Shown here one piece after another: positions 13,892 through 25,870 of a DNA stretch of 64,000 nucleotides. This DNA comes from Opitutaceae bacterium TAV5 (GTDB taxonomy: Bacteria; Verrucomicrobiota; Verrucomicrobiia; Opitutales; Opitutaceae). The DNA lies in contig CP007053.1 in assembly GCA_000242935.3 (NCBI GenBank), positions 3,891,001-3,955,000 of the forward strand. The letters run 5' to 3'. Each line of letters begins with the position of its first letter. The first letter of the stretch is position 1. Below the pieces are notes generated by a model, which did not search any database, had not been told where the DNA came from, and was given only the letters and a program-made list of their open reading frames with translations. Position numbers and translations under genes: made by a program.

Positions 13892-14932
13892 TTATACAAA
13901 CCAGACAAACAGGACGGCGGCGAGAGCCAGGCGATAAATGGCGAAGATGCCCAGGCCATGACGCGAAAGGTAACCGACAAAGCCCTTGATGGCAATGACT
14001 GCGGCAATCGTCGCCACCAGCATGCCGAGCAGCGTGTTGCTCCAGCCGAACACCTCGATCACGGCAGGGCCGGCTTTCCAGCTTTTGTAGAGCGCGGCGG
14101 CGGAGAGCAGGGCAAACCCGGCCAGAAAACTGAATTCGGCGGAGCGCGCCGGCCGCATGCCGGTGAAATAGCCGGCCACCATCGTGACCATCGAGCGGCT
14201 CATGCCCGGCCAGAGGGCGAGGCACTGGGCGAAACCGATAAAAAGCGCCTGGCCGGCTTTCAGGTCCTCGCCGGTGTATTCGACGATCCGCCGCGGCTGG
14301 CGCTTGCGCCACCACTCGGCCGCCACCATCAGGACGGAACCGGCGACCAGCGCCCACGCCACCGTGCGGATGGAAAAGAGATGGCTGTCGATAAAATCAC
14401 CGAGCAGCAGGCCGGCGAGTCCGGGCGGGATGCAGGCGAGAACGATGTTGCGCAGCAGTCGCACGCCATCGGGGCTGTTCCCGAAGAGACCGCGGGCGAT
14501 TTGCAGGAGCCGTCGCCAGTAAATGAGCCCGACGGCGGCAATCGCGCCGGCCTGGATGATCACTGCGTAGGCATCGGCGGCGGCCTTGATGGTGAGGGGT
14601 TCGCCTTCGGGGTGTCTGGGCGAGGGTTTTTTGGCCCAGAGCATCTGGCCTTCGCCGTCGTAAAGCGGGACGGTGGATTCGAGGTCGAGGAAGTGGTTGG
14701 CGATGACGAGGTGGCCGGTCGAGGAAACCGGGAGGTATTCGGTCACGCCTTCGACGATACCGAGGACAATCGCGTCGAGAGCATCGGGCGGATCGGAGGC
14801 CCGGACGATTTCAGTCCTGGCGGGCGTTGCGGGGTCGGACGCGGCAGCATCGTCGGGCGTGGCAAGAGCCGCACAGGACGTTGCGAGAAAAGCGGTTGCC
14901 AGCCGGAGCCGGGAGCGGAAAAATGTCATCAA
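13892..14932 (-). CDS. uppP: Undecaprenyl-diphosphate phosphatase
   Basis: The 346-residue integral membrane protein recycles undecaprenyl diphosphate to the monophosphate carrier for peptidoglycan and LPS synthesis. Diagnostic motifs are EGVTEYLPVSSTGH (residues 61-74) and PGMSRS in the second half. About seven hydrophobic segments follow the first motif. It is longer than the usual 270 residues because of an N-terminal extension of about 48 residues with a signal-like segment, and an insert between the first motif and the next helix ('DGEGQMLWAKKPSPRHPEGE'). An in-frame start nearer the motif is possible. The next two leftward genes upstream are also envelope-related. Confidence 0.92.
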   Translation of the reverse strand: MMTFFRSRLRLATAFLATSCAALATPDDAAASDPATPARTEIVRASDPPDALDAIVLGIVEGVTEYLPVSSTGHLVIANHFLDLESTVPLYDGEGQMLWAKKPSPRHPEGEPLTIKAAADAYAVIIQAGAIAAVGLIYWRRLLQIARGLFGNSPDGVRLLRNIVLACIPPGLAGLLLGDFIDSHLFSIRTVAWALVAGSVLMVAAEWWRKRQPRRIVEYTGEDLKAGQALFIGFAQCLALWPGMSRSMVTMVAGYFTGMRPARSAEFSFLAGFALLSAAALYKSWKAGPAVIEVFGWSNTLLGMLVATIAAVIAIKGFVGYLSRHGLGIFAIYRLALAAVLFVWFV

Positions 14933-15036
14933 GAGTTGGATACGTGATATGAAAAAGTGTGGCGGGAGCAGGAGCGGCGGACGCAGACCGGGACTGCCAG
15001 CAAAAACCGGACCTTCACGGCGAGGCGCGGACGGTT

Positions 15037-15318
15037 TTATTCGGGAAACCGGAAAATGGTCTCGTCCTGTCTGGCGTAACCGAGGCGGCGGCGGATTTCC
15101 ATTTCCACAAAGACGGGATCGCGGCGCAGACGTTCCAGGATTTTTTCCTGTTCGGCGAGCCGGGTTTCGGCCTCGGCCAGGCGCTGGCGGGTCTGGGCCT
15201 CGATTTCACGGTGCCTTTTGTATTCGAGCCGCGTCTGCCAGAAAAACACGCCGGCAAGGACAAGCGCGCCTGCAAACAGCGTGGTGTAAATGGCAGTGAT
15301 AACGTGACGCAAGCCCAT
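15037..15318 (-). CDS. FtsB/DivIC-like septum formation protein
   Basis: The 93-residue protein has an N-terminal membrane helix (about 8-28) followed by a coiled coil (about 33-70) and the ending 'RRRLGYARQDETIFRFPE', which is the hallmark of the septum formation initiator family. It would act in the FtsQLB-type divisome subcomplex at the inner membrane. It lies just upstream of uppP on the same strand, linking division with cell-wall carrier recycling. Length and motif agree well with the family. Confidence 0.85.
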   Translation of the reverse strand: MGLRHVITAIYTTLFAGALVLAGVFFWQTRLEYKRHREIEAQTRQRLAEAETRLAEQEKILERLRRDPVFVEMEIRRRLGYARQDETIFRFPE

Positions 15319-15406
15319 GTCGATTGTCGGTGGTAGGCGGGAAGGTGGCGCAAAAGTGGCGTTCTGTAAATAGCAGGGTGAGCGGCCGACAGCGTTTTGC
15401 GGAGAG

Positions 15407-15583
15407 TCAGGGGCTGGCGGACTGGCGGCGCCAGAAGAGCAGTCCGATGACGACGATGTTCACGATCATGAACAGCCAGATGATCAGGCGCGCGCGCCGG
15501 GCCTGCCGTTCTTCTTCCGGAGTCGGAGGGAGCAGGGCGGGAGAGGGCGCCGGTGGCGGAGGTGAGGAGTCGTTTGCATCCAT
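15407..15583 (-). CDS. Small tail-anchored membrane protein
   Basis: The 58-residue protein has a Pro/Ser-rich N-terminal part, an 'EEERQARRAR' charged segment and one membrane helix at about 33-51 followed by WRRQ. A start five codons upstream (15598) is also possible. It is divergent from the EVE gene at 15614 and 88 bases upstream of the ftsB-like gene on the same strand. It may belong to the same envelope operon. The function is unknown. Confidence 0.55.
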   Translation of the reverse strand: MDANDSSPPPPAPSPALLPPTPEEERQARRARLIIWLFMIVNIVVIGLLFWRRQSASP

Positions 15584-15613
15584 GCGGAGGAAATGCATTC
15601 GTAGTGGCCGATC

Positions 15614-16039
15614 ATGACAACCCGATACTGGCTCGTTAAACAGGAACCGGAATCCTACGCGTGGGAGACGTTCGTCCGCGACGGTCGCACGACGTGGGAC
15701 GGCGTGCGCAATTTCCAGGCGCGCAACAATCTCAAGGCGATGGGCAAGGGCGACCGCGTGCTCTTCTACGCGAGCGTTTCCACGAAGGCCGTGCAGGGCA
15801 CGGCGCGCGTGAGCCGCACGGCGTTCCCCGACCCGACGGTCGAGCCCGACGAGGCGAAGGGCGGCTGGGTCGCGGTGGAGCTGGAGGCGGACAGGACGCT
15901 GGCCCGGCCGGTGACGCTGGAGGCGATCAAGGCCGAGCCATCGCTGGCCGATATCGCGTTGCTGCGTCAGAGCCGGTTGTCGGTCATGCCGCTGTCGCGC
16001 GAGGAGTTCGAGACCATCGTCGCGCTGGGGAAGAAATAA
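15614..16039 (+). CDS. EVE domain protein
   Basis: The 141-residue protein covers a full EVE (PUA-like) domain. Markers are 'YWLVKQEPESYAW' at the start, 'WDGVRNFQARNNLKAMGKGDRVLFYAS' (about 29-55) and 'GWVAVELEADRTL'. The family is related to human THYN1 and is thought to bind modified bases in nucleic acid. No partner such as a restriction enzyme lies nearby, so it is a stand-alone copy. The Shine-Dalgarno is weak. A bidirectional terminator follows the stop. Confidence 0.9.
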   Translation: MTTRYWLVKQEPESYAWETFVRDGRTTWDGVRNFQARNNLKAMGKGDRVLFYASVSTKAVQGTARVSRTAFPDPTVEPDEAKGGWVAVELEADRTLARPVTLEAIKAEPSLADIALLRQSRLSVMPLSREEFETIVALGKK

Positions 16040-16042
16040 AAA

Positions 16043-16090
16043 AACAGCGGAGCATTGGAGCGGCGGCGAGGACGCCGCCACTCCGCTGTT
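16043..16090. terminator. Bidirectional terminator hairpin
   Basis: The outer arms AACAGCGGAG and CTCCGCTGTT pair perfectly around an inner GGCGGCG-AGGA-CGCCGCC stem. It fills the gap between the convergent EVE and ABC-ATPase genes. An A-run precedes it, which gives a U-run on the leftward transcript. The inner hairpin belongs to the GGA/TCC-loop repeat family of this window. Confidence 0.8.
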
Positions 16091-16096
16091 GTCGCG

Positions 16097-17227
<1,131 letters not shown>

Positions 17228-17399
17228 GGGGAGTGTGTTGGTTGGAGGAGGGGAAGAGAGATTAAAAAAGTCAAAAAAGCTGGCCTGCCGGAGAAGAGTC
17301 AACGCCCAAGCAATCAGAGAACAGGTGTGAGGGCAGATTTTTGAATGAACTTACTCGTAGTTGAGCGCGATTAACGGGGCTGGGACGCAGGGCCGTGGA

Positions 17400-18923
17400 T
17401 CACGATTTGGTCCCGGAAGATACTGGTAATGTGGACAGAGGAATGCGGGTCTCTGCGATGAGTGCAGCCAGGTTTTCTCCGGTGGTGTCTTCAAGTGCCT
17501 TGGCAATCGTTGCCGTGGTCGTCCGGTCACGCGGGGTCGCGGAAACTCCGGCGAGAAAGGTTTTGACGGCGTCATCGCCATGTCGGGCGGCAATCAGAAA
17601 AAACACGCGGGCGGCAACGGCGCCGCAGGTGCTGTAACTGACGGTGCCCGGTCTCTCATCCTTCTCTTGCCCGGTTTTTATTGCTGCTTCATGCTCTCCG
17701 GTTTCAGGAGCAGGGCGATTTTCGGGAGCAGGCCAGCCGTGGAGGATATCAACGTTCGCCAGTTCCGAAGCCGATTGGGCGAGTTCGCTGTCGAGATCAC
17801 AAAAATGGCTGGCCATATCTTTTCCCGCCTGCCGCGAGATGGTTTTCCAGGCGATGTAGTCGGCCGCGCCCTGACAGAACCATTCGCGATCCGCAGTTCC
17901 GATGTAGCTCTCGAAGATGCCCACATAAGCGACGGTACGGAGGGTCATGTAGCTTAGCCCGCGTTCGATCATCAGTGAAAACTGATCGGCAAGGTCGGTG
18001 AGTTGGCCGATGGCTTCCAGAGCCTCGCCCACGGTTTCTTCGGGTGGCGCGCCTCTGTTTTCGCGGGTGAGGATGACGGGGAAATGCATCGGTTTCGATA
18101 TAGCCGGACCACCCGGATTGACACGAAACAGGTTGACGAAGCGAGGGGTGGAATCCGCTTTTTGCAACTGGTCGAGAAATTCCGGCGAGAACCCGGCAAT
18201 CCCGTTCCGGACAACATAGTCAGCCGCTCTGAATGCGGGAAGGTCCGTTGGGCTTCTCTCCAGTTCCGGGTAGGGAGGAGTCTGGTAGCTGGCTGCGAAA
18301 TCAAAGGTTCCGGTGTTGGTTGCGGCGTCGTAGGAAAAACCGTCAATGGACTCGCCGGAGGAGAGGCGCTGCGTCAGGGCGTCGCGATCCCATATATCGA
18401 TTTTCCTGGATAAAAACGGCTTCAGGAAAAGGCGCCGCATTTCCGCCATTTTTTCCTGATCGGCCGCGTTCGTGAACAGGTCAAAGAGGAGACGCTGGTT
18501 TTCCGTAGCCGCAGGGATGCCGCTTTCAATGGCGATGCGCAGGAGGTAAGCCGCACGATTTTCTCGCAGGTCGCGAATGCCAAGCGCAGGAGGAGGCTCC
18601 GGGAATTTGCTTTGATTACCCTTGCCAACCTTGTCCAGGGCAGCCGCATTCATCAGGCTGATTCCTTTCTCGATGGCACGGACATAAGCTTCCTGGCCGG
18701 AGGAGTATTCGACCTGGAGCGAATCAAAGGTAGCCACGAGCCTGTCTTTGCGAACCGGATGTGGTTTGGTGTCAGGAACGGGGGCGGTTTTTTGTTCAAC
18801 TGCGGCGGAGACAACCGGCAGTGGAGATGGGGGAAGGGTGGCGGAGGCGTTGACCGAGGACCATGGCAAACAGGCACACACGCACAGCGGCACCAGAACG
18901 GAGAGGCGGGGACGCGGGTTCAT
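17400..18923 (-). CDS. Large secreted protein of unknown function, gluzincin-like segment
   Basis: The 507-residue protein has a signal peptide (about 1-27, ending ASA). It is mostly helical and acts outside the inner membrane. Residues about 335-365 contain 'ESYIGTADREWFCQGAADYIAWK'. This resembles the second half of the zinc-peptidase pattern in gluzincins ('W-x-x-E-G-x-A-D-Y'). The glutamate ligand is replaced by Gln and no HExxH is visible before it, so it may be an inactive peptidase-like protein. It stands alone with about 170 bases to the ABC gene. No family can be named. Confidence 0.6.
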   Translation of the reverse strand: MNPRPRLSVLVPLCVCACLPWSSVNASATLPPSPLPVVSAAVEQKTAPVPDTKPHPVRKDRLVATFDSLQVEYSSGQEAYVRAIEKGISLMNAAALDKVGKGNQSKFPEPPPALGIRDLRENRAAYLLRIAIESGIPAATENQRLLFDLFTNAADQEKMAEMRRLFLKPFLSRKIDIWDRDALTQRLSSGESIDGFSYDAATNTGTFDFAASYQTPPYPELERSPTDLPAFRAADYVVRNGIAGFSPEFLDQLQKADSTPRFVNLFRVNPGGPAISKPMHFPVILTRENRGAPPEETVGEALEAIGQLTDLADQFSLMIERGLSYMTLRTVAYVGIFESYIGTADREWFCQGAADYIAWKTISRQAGKDMASHFCDLDSELAQSASELANVDILHGWPAPENRPAPETGEHEAAIKTGQEKDERPGTVSYSTCGAVAARVFFLIAARHGDDAVKTFLAGVSATPRDRTTTATIAKALEDTTGENLAALIAETRIPLSTLPVSSGTKS

Positions 18924-19314
18924 GTTGCAATAGTGAGGGCAATCGGGATCAGGTTCGAGTGCGTTTTCCGGCAGGCGGCAGGTATATTGTTATCATCGAA
19001 ACACCATGGAAACACCGTGAGGACTGGAACTCCGGAGAAAGCCGGGATGCACGCGGGGAGGGAATTCCAGGTTGCCGCAAAAGAATGGAGACGCGTTTCC
19101 GGATCATGTGGGTTCGTCTCTTCGTCAGCGTTACTAATGGCCGGACATGTTTTTCCGGAAGCAGGGCTTCTGCCACCCGGGCGATCACCAAAAACCATTT
19201 GCCCGCCCGGATGGCGGAGGTCTAGTGTCCTTTGTTTCCGGCCCCCCGCGAGGCTTCCGGCCGGGATTGACCAGACCACATCACACATCAACCACACCTT
19301 TATCACGCATCATC
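18924..19314. other. Gene-free stretch upstream of the peroxiredoxin
   Basis: This 391-base divergent gap must hold promoters for both flanking genes. I see no convincing -35/-10 pair, conserved RNA or strong hairpin. Frames on either strand here have erratic composition and are probably non-coding. Confidence 0.4.
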
Positions 19315-19788
19315 ATGGCTATCGCTGTCGGCACCCGGGCTCCCGATTTTTCTCTCAAATCCAAGAACGCTGAAGGCCTCGCGGATATCAGACTCGCCGA
19401 CTACCTCGGCAAGTCGCAGGTCGTCCTCCTGTTTTTCCCGCTCGCCTTCACCAGCGTCTGCACGAGCGAGATGTGCGACGTCTCCAACGGTCTCGGCGCT
19501 TACGAACAACTCGGCGCCAAGGTCATCGCCATCAGCGTGGACAGCCCCTTCGCCCAGGAGGCGTGGGCCAAGGCCAACCACATCACCACGACGATCGCTT
19601 CCGACCTGAACAAAAAAACCGCCACCGCCTACGGCACCCTCCTCGCCGATCTCAACGGCCTCGGCAGCGTCAGCGCCCGCGCCGCCTTCGTCATCGGCAA
19701 GGACGGCGTCATCAAGTACGCCGAGCAGACGCCCACGCCGAAGGACCTGCCGAACTTCGAAGCCATCAAGGCCGCGCTCGCCGCCTGA
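19315..19788 (+). CDS. Peroxiredoxin (AhpC/TSA family)
   Basis: The 157-residue thiol peroxidase reduces hydrogen peroxide or organic peroxides. The active-site motif P42-x3-T46-x2-C49 is intact (PLAFTSVC), and Cys54 follows five residues later. The late 'SARAAFVIGKDG' segment carries the conserved Arg and the strand that closes the active site. It is a one-domain cytosolic form, near the AhpE/Bcp-like group. The start at 19315 gives the normal N-terminus (MAIAVGTRAPDF). It lies 171 bases before the aconitase gene, which itself has an oxidant-sensitive cluster, so joint expression would make sense but is not shown. Confidence 0.9.
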   Translation: MAIAVGTRAPDFSLKSKNAEGLADIRLADYLGKSQVVLLFFPLAFTSVCTSEMCDVSNGLGAYEQLGAKVIAISVDSPFAQEAWAKANHITTTIASDLNKKTATAYGTLLADLNGLGSVSARAAFVIGKDGVIKYAEQTPTPKDLPNFEAIKAALAA

Positions 19789-19959
19789 GCCGGCCGCGGG
19801 GGGGGAAGGGCACACGACCTGCTTTTTGCCCTCCCGGTCACACCCGGACGCCATGAGCCCGACGGGGCTCGTGCCCCGACCGACCCGACCCGCGATCTTT
19901 TGCTGACAATCTGACAATCCGACGACCCGACCAACCGACCACCTGACCACCACGACCAC

Positions 19960-22662
<2,703 letters not shown>

Positions 22663-22684
22663 GAGCCAAGGAGCGACGGCACCT

Positions 22685-22766
22685 GCAGGGGCGCACTTCA
22701 CGTGCGCCCGTTTGCAGAACGAAGCTCCGATGATCATCAACGGGCGCACGTGAAGTGCGCCCCTGC
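22685..22766. repeat. Perfect 28-bp inverted repeat after acnA
   Basis: The arms at 22685-22712 and 22739-22766 are exact reverse complements (first arm begins GCAGGGGCGCACTTCACG), with a 26-base loop. It lies between the convergent acnA and EIIA genes and could act as a terminator in both directions, but there is no T-run. Each arm also contains its own short palindrome around CACGTG. Confidence 0.9.
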
Positions 22767-22798
22767 GGACAGTGCAGGTCCGGATCGGGATGCAGGCC

Positions 22799-23278
22799 TC
22801 ACGCCACCGGGGCCAGCAGGCGTTCTTCGGCGGCGAGCAGGGCGGTGGCGAATTCTTCCGGGGTCGAGGCATTCATGAGCGCCTCGCGGTTGGCCGGATC
22901 CTTGGCGATCCGGCACAGGGTACTGACGATGCGGAGGTATTCGGTGGGGTTGTTTTTCGGAGTGCCGAGGACGAACATCAGGCGGACGTTCTGGTTGCCG
23001 TTTTCGTAAATGATGCCGGTGTTGCTCCGGCCGATGGCGAGAACGATGCGGCGCACATGCTCGGTGCGGGCATGCGGCAGCGAAATTTCGTTGCCCAGAC
23101 AGGTCGTATCGAGCCGGTCGCGGGCGAGCAGCTCGTTGTAAAACCCCTGAAAATTAAGGACTTCAGGGTGTCCGTCAAGCAATCGGGCCACCTCGTTGAG
23201 CGCGGCGGTGCGGCGGGTGTTTTGCACCTGCAGCGAGATATACGAGGCGTCGACGAGTTCTGACAGGCGGACAGGCAT
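22799..23278 (-). CDS. PTS EIIA-type phosphocarrier domain protein
   Basis: The 159-residue protein is a single EIIA (fructose/nitrogen type) domain. His69 in 'GNEISLPHARTEHV' is the phosphorylation site. 'FVLGTPKNNPTEYLRIVSTLCRI' is the typical second motif. A lone EIIA of this kind usually has a regulatory role, like EIIA-Ntr, rather than transporting a sugar, because no EIIB or EIIC is encoded nearby. The gene is convergent with acnA and separated from it by the inverted repeat. Confidence 0.88.
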   Translation of the reverse strand: MPVRLSELVDASYISLQVQNTRRTAALNEVARLLDGHPEVLNFQGFYNELLARDRLDTTCLGNEISLPHARTEHVRRIVLAIGRSNTGIIYENGNQNVRLMFVLGTPKNNPTEYLRIVSTLCRIAKDPANREALMNASTPEEFATALLAAEERLLAPVA

Positions 23279-23457
23279 GGGCGGCTCCCTTGGTCGAATG
23301 GTGGTTTACGCGGAGGGGTCGAAAAAACGACGCCCGCCTTGCCGGGAAGGCAAGGCTGAAACGGACGGATGAAACGGAAAAAACTGACACCCGGACCCGC
23401 CCCGTGGCAAGGGGCGTCATCCGATATTTGCGGGAGCTGCGGGAAGCCGTTGCGAAG

Positions 23458-24075
23458 TCAGCTTTTCCGGTCGGGGCGCTTCACGGTGAAACGCTCGCGG
23501 GTGCCTGCGTAATCCTCGCCGCCCATGCGGCCGATGGTGTCGAGTTTCGCGGGATCGACGCGGCCGCGCTCGTCGAGAACGGAGTCGCTGATGTGGGCGC
23601 AGAGGATGCGGCCGATGATGATGTGGGCGGCCAGAGGGCCTTCGCCCACGTTGACGATCTGGTGGAGCCTGCACTCGAACGCCGCCGGGGCCGCGGCGAC
23701 GCGCGGCGGGCGGATGTGCAGGCTGGCGGCCGGTTCGATGCCGAACGCCTCGAACTCGCTCTCGCCGTGGGGGAGGAGCGAGGCGGTGTTGTTCATCGGC
23801 TCTGCGAGCGCCTGCGGCACCACGTTGACGACAAATTCGGGCACGGCCTCGATGTTGAGCACCGTGTCCTTCTTTTTGCCGTCGCGGTTGTTGACCGGGA
23901 TAAAAAGCAGGGTGGGCGGGTTGGAGGTCACGCCGTTGAAAAACGAGAACGGCGCGAGGTTGGTTTTGCCGTCGGCGGAGACGGAGGAAACCCAGGCGAT
24001 GGGACGCGGGGTGATGAGGCTCACCATCCAGGCGTAGGCGTATTTCGGTTCGAGGGAGGAGAAATCCAGCAACAT
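23458..24075 (-). CDS. Flavin reductase-like protein
   Basis: The 205-residue protein has an FMN-binding split barrel of the flavin reductase family. Markers are 'LITPRPIAWVSSVSADGKTNLAPFSFFNGVTSNPPTL' near the start and 'VVNVV' followed by 'MNNTASLL'. The start at 24075 (MLLDFSSL) matches the family; twelve codons upstream is an alternative. Proteins like this reduce FMN with NAD(P)H or use it as a cofactor. No oxygenase partner lies nearby. It stands alone, with a word-repeat inverted repeat upstream. Confidence 0.88.
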   Translation of the reverse strand: MLLDFSSLEPKYAYAWMVSLITPRPIAWVSSVSADGKTNLAPFSFFNGVTSNPPTLLFIPVNNRDGKKKDTVLNIEAVPEFVVNVVPQALAEPMNNTASLLPHGESEFEAFGIEPAASLHIRPPRVAAAPAAFECRLHQIVNVGEGPLAAHIIIGRILCAHISDSVLDERGRVDPAKLDTIGRMGGEDYAGTRERFTVKRPDRKS

Positions 24076-24174
24076 GGCGGAGGTTTTAGGGTTGCGCGGG
24101 AGGAGGAGCAAGCTCCGGGAGTGGCCTGGCGCGAACCCGGTATCCGGCTGGCCGCGCCCGAACCGGGACGATCC

Positions 24175-24257
24175 ATTTTTACCACGAAGGATGCGAAGGG
24201 TGCGAAGAAGAATCCTGATGGCTCTTCGTGGCCTTCGCGTCCTTCGCGGTAAAAAAT
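24175..24257. repeat. Word-repeat inverted repeat A (CGAAGG words)
   Basis: The arm at 24175-24209, built from ACCACGAAGG and GCGAAGGG-type words, is mirrored at 24223-24257 by TCTTCGTGG and CCTTCGCGG words, each ending in an A/T run. It fills the divergent gap between the flavin reductase and the dehydrogenase. The rest of the 24076-24378 gap shows nothing recognisable. Confidence 0.8.
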
Positions 24258-24378
24258 CCGGCCCGGCAGCTTTCTCTTCTGGACAAAACCGCTCGTTACG
24301 GGCGTCTGAAAACGGATGCCGGAAGAAAGGGATTGTTATCTGCCGCCAGCGGGAGTGTTGTGCGTGCTACGCATCCCT

Positions 24379-25377
24379 ATGAAGAAAGGTCTGATTGTTC
24401 TCGATTCGCATGCCTATGAGCTGATTTACGGTGACGAAATGCGCGCCGAAATCGCCGGCTTGGTCGACCTGGTTTCCCCCCGGCCGCTGACGAAAGCGGA
24501 GGTGGCGGCCGACCCTGCGATCCTGCGCGACGTGGAAGTGATCTTTTCGGGCTGGGGCGCCCCCAGGATGGATGCGGCGTTTCTCGAAGCGGCGCCGAAA
24601 CTGGAGGCGGTGTTTTACGGGGCCGGCTCGATCCGCGGTTTTACGAGCGACGCGTTCTGGGAGCGCGGCATCACGGTGGCCAGCGCCTACGCGATGAACG
24701 CCATCCCGGTGGCGGAGTTCACGCTGGCGACGATTTTGCTCAGCCTGAAAAACACCTGGCGCTATGCGCTCGGGGCGAAGCGGCTCGGCCATTACCCGGA
24801 GCGCATCCCGTGCGCGGGCGGCTACGGCAGCAAGGTGGGCATCATCTCGCTCGGCATGATCGGCCGGCTGGTGCGCGACCGGCTGCGTCCGTTTGACCTG
24901 AAGGTGCTCGCCTACGATCCGTTCGTGAAGCCGGAGCAGGCGCGCGATCTGGACGTGGAACTGGTGTCGCTCGACGAGATTTTCCGCCAGTGCGACGTGG
25001 TCAGCCTGCACACGCCCTGGCTGGCGGAGACGGTGGGCATGATCACCGGGCAGCATTTCGAACTGATGAAAGCCGGCGCCACGTTTATCAACACGGCGCG
25101 CGGCGCGGTGGTGCGCGAGGATGAAATGATCGCGTCGCTGGCGAAGCGGCCGGAGATCACGGCGTTGCTCGACGTGACGTACCCGAAGGAGCCGCCGTTG
25201 CCGGAGTCACTCCTGTGGACGCTGCCCAACGTGGTGCTGACGCCGCACATCGCCGGCTCGCAAAACGGCGAATGCCGCCGCATGGGCCGGCTGATGCTCG
25301 ACGAGTTCGGCCGCTGGTCGAAGGGCGAGCCGATGCAGTGGTCGATCACCCGCGAACGCGCGGCGGTGCTGGCCTGA
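24379..25377 (+). CDS. D-2-hydroxyacid dehydrogenase family protein
   Basis: The 332-residue NAD-dependent enzyme reduces a 2-keto acid or oxidises the D-hydroxy acid. The dinucleotide-binding part contains 'VGIISLGMIGRLVRDRL'. 'VVSLHTPWLAETVGMI', 'FINTARGAVV' with the substrate Arg, a Glu in 'LDVTYPKEPPLP' and the catalytic His in 'LTPHIAGS' are all in order. The start at 24379 (MKKGLIVLDS) gives the family N-terminus. The end of the gene (about 25345-25400) has near-copies further on at 26849-26870 and 27244-27270, described separately. Confidence 0.9.
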   Translation: MKKGLIVLDSHAYELIYGDEMRAEIAGLVDLVSPRPLTKAEVAADPAILRDVEVIFSGWGAPRMDAAFLEAAPKLEAVFYGAGSIRGFTSDAFWERGITVASAYAMNAIPVAEFTLATILLSLKNTWRYALGAKRLGHYPERIPCAGGYGSKVGIISLGMIGRLVRDRLRPFDLKVLAYDPFVKPEQARDLDVELVSLDEIFRQCDVVSLHTPWLAETVGMITGQHFELMKAGATFINTARGAVVREDEMIASLAKRPEITALLDVTYPKEPPLPESLLWTLPNVVLTPHIAGSQNGECRRMGRLMLDEFGRWSKGEPMQWSITRERAAVLA

Positions 25378-25677
25378 GGGGCCGGCTCCGTTCATCCGGT
25401 TGCTTTCGAACAATCCGCGCTGCGCCGTCGGCCTCGGCGGCCACGGCTTGGAAGATCGTGGAGCAGGTGGCGTTGCAGGCGTCGAAGGTCGAAGGGAGGG
25501 AAGGTCGGGGATCAAGTTTGCGCGTCGCGCGCATCTGACGATACCGGCTGGCGAGGGTGGTGGCGGGGAGGGAGAGGGCGGCGATCAGGCGCCGCTAGGG
25601 TTACACCCCATATCGCCTCCTGGTTTTATAGGCTAACCTGGGCTCAGTCCCGTTCAGTCCTTACCACAAACCTTAAC
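25378..25677. other. Gene-free stretch after the dehydrogenase
   Basis: The first part holds a 20-base segment (GGCCGGCTCCGTTCATCCGG, about 25380-25399) that recurs with one change at about 26849-26868. The rest is GC-rich and then AT-richer before the small membrane gene. No RNA gene or strong hairpin is seen. Confidence 0.4.
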
Positions 25678-25821
25678 ATGGAACATTGTTTTATGCATGA
25701 CATCGCCTACATCCTCCCTCCCGTCGCCGCAATCGGCTATTCGCTTGTCTATATGCTTCTCGGCGGCGGCCTGCTCGGCGCGGGTTTGATTTTCGTGATC
25801 GCCAAACTCCTGGGCAGGTAA
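25678..25821 (+). CDS. Very small membrane protein
   Basis: The 47-residue protein has an almost continuous hydrophobic stretch (about 9-42) with glycine-rich 'LLGGGLLGAGLIF', enough for one long or two short helices, and ends LLGR. An internal Met6 could be the start. It lies 49 bases upstream of a larger membrane protein gene on the same strand, so the two may form a unit. It is too short for many gene finders. No family is recognised. Confidence 0.55.
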   Translation: MEHCFMHDIAYILPPVAAIGYSLVYMLLGGGLLGAGLIFVIAKLLGR

Positions 25822-25870
25822 AACCGCCGCACCTGAAAATTCAGTTTAGCGAAAATTGTCCAATTATTTT

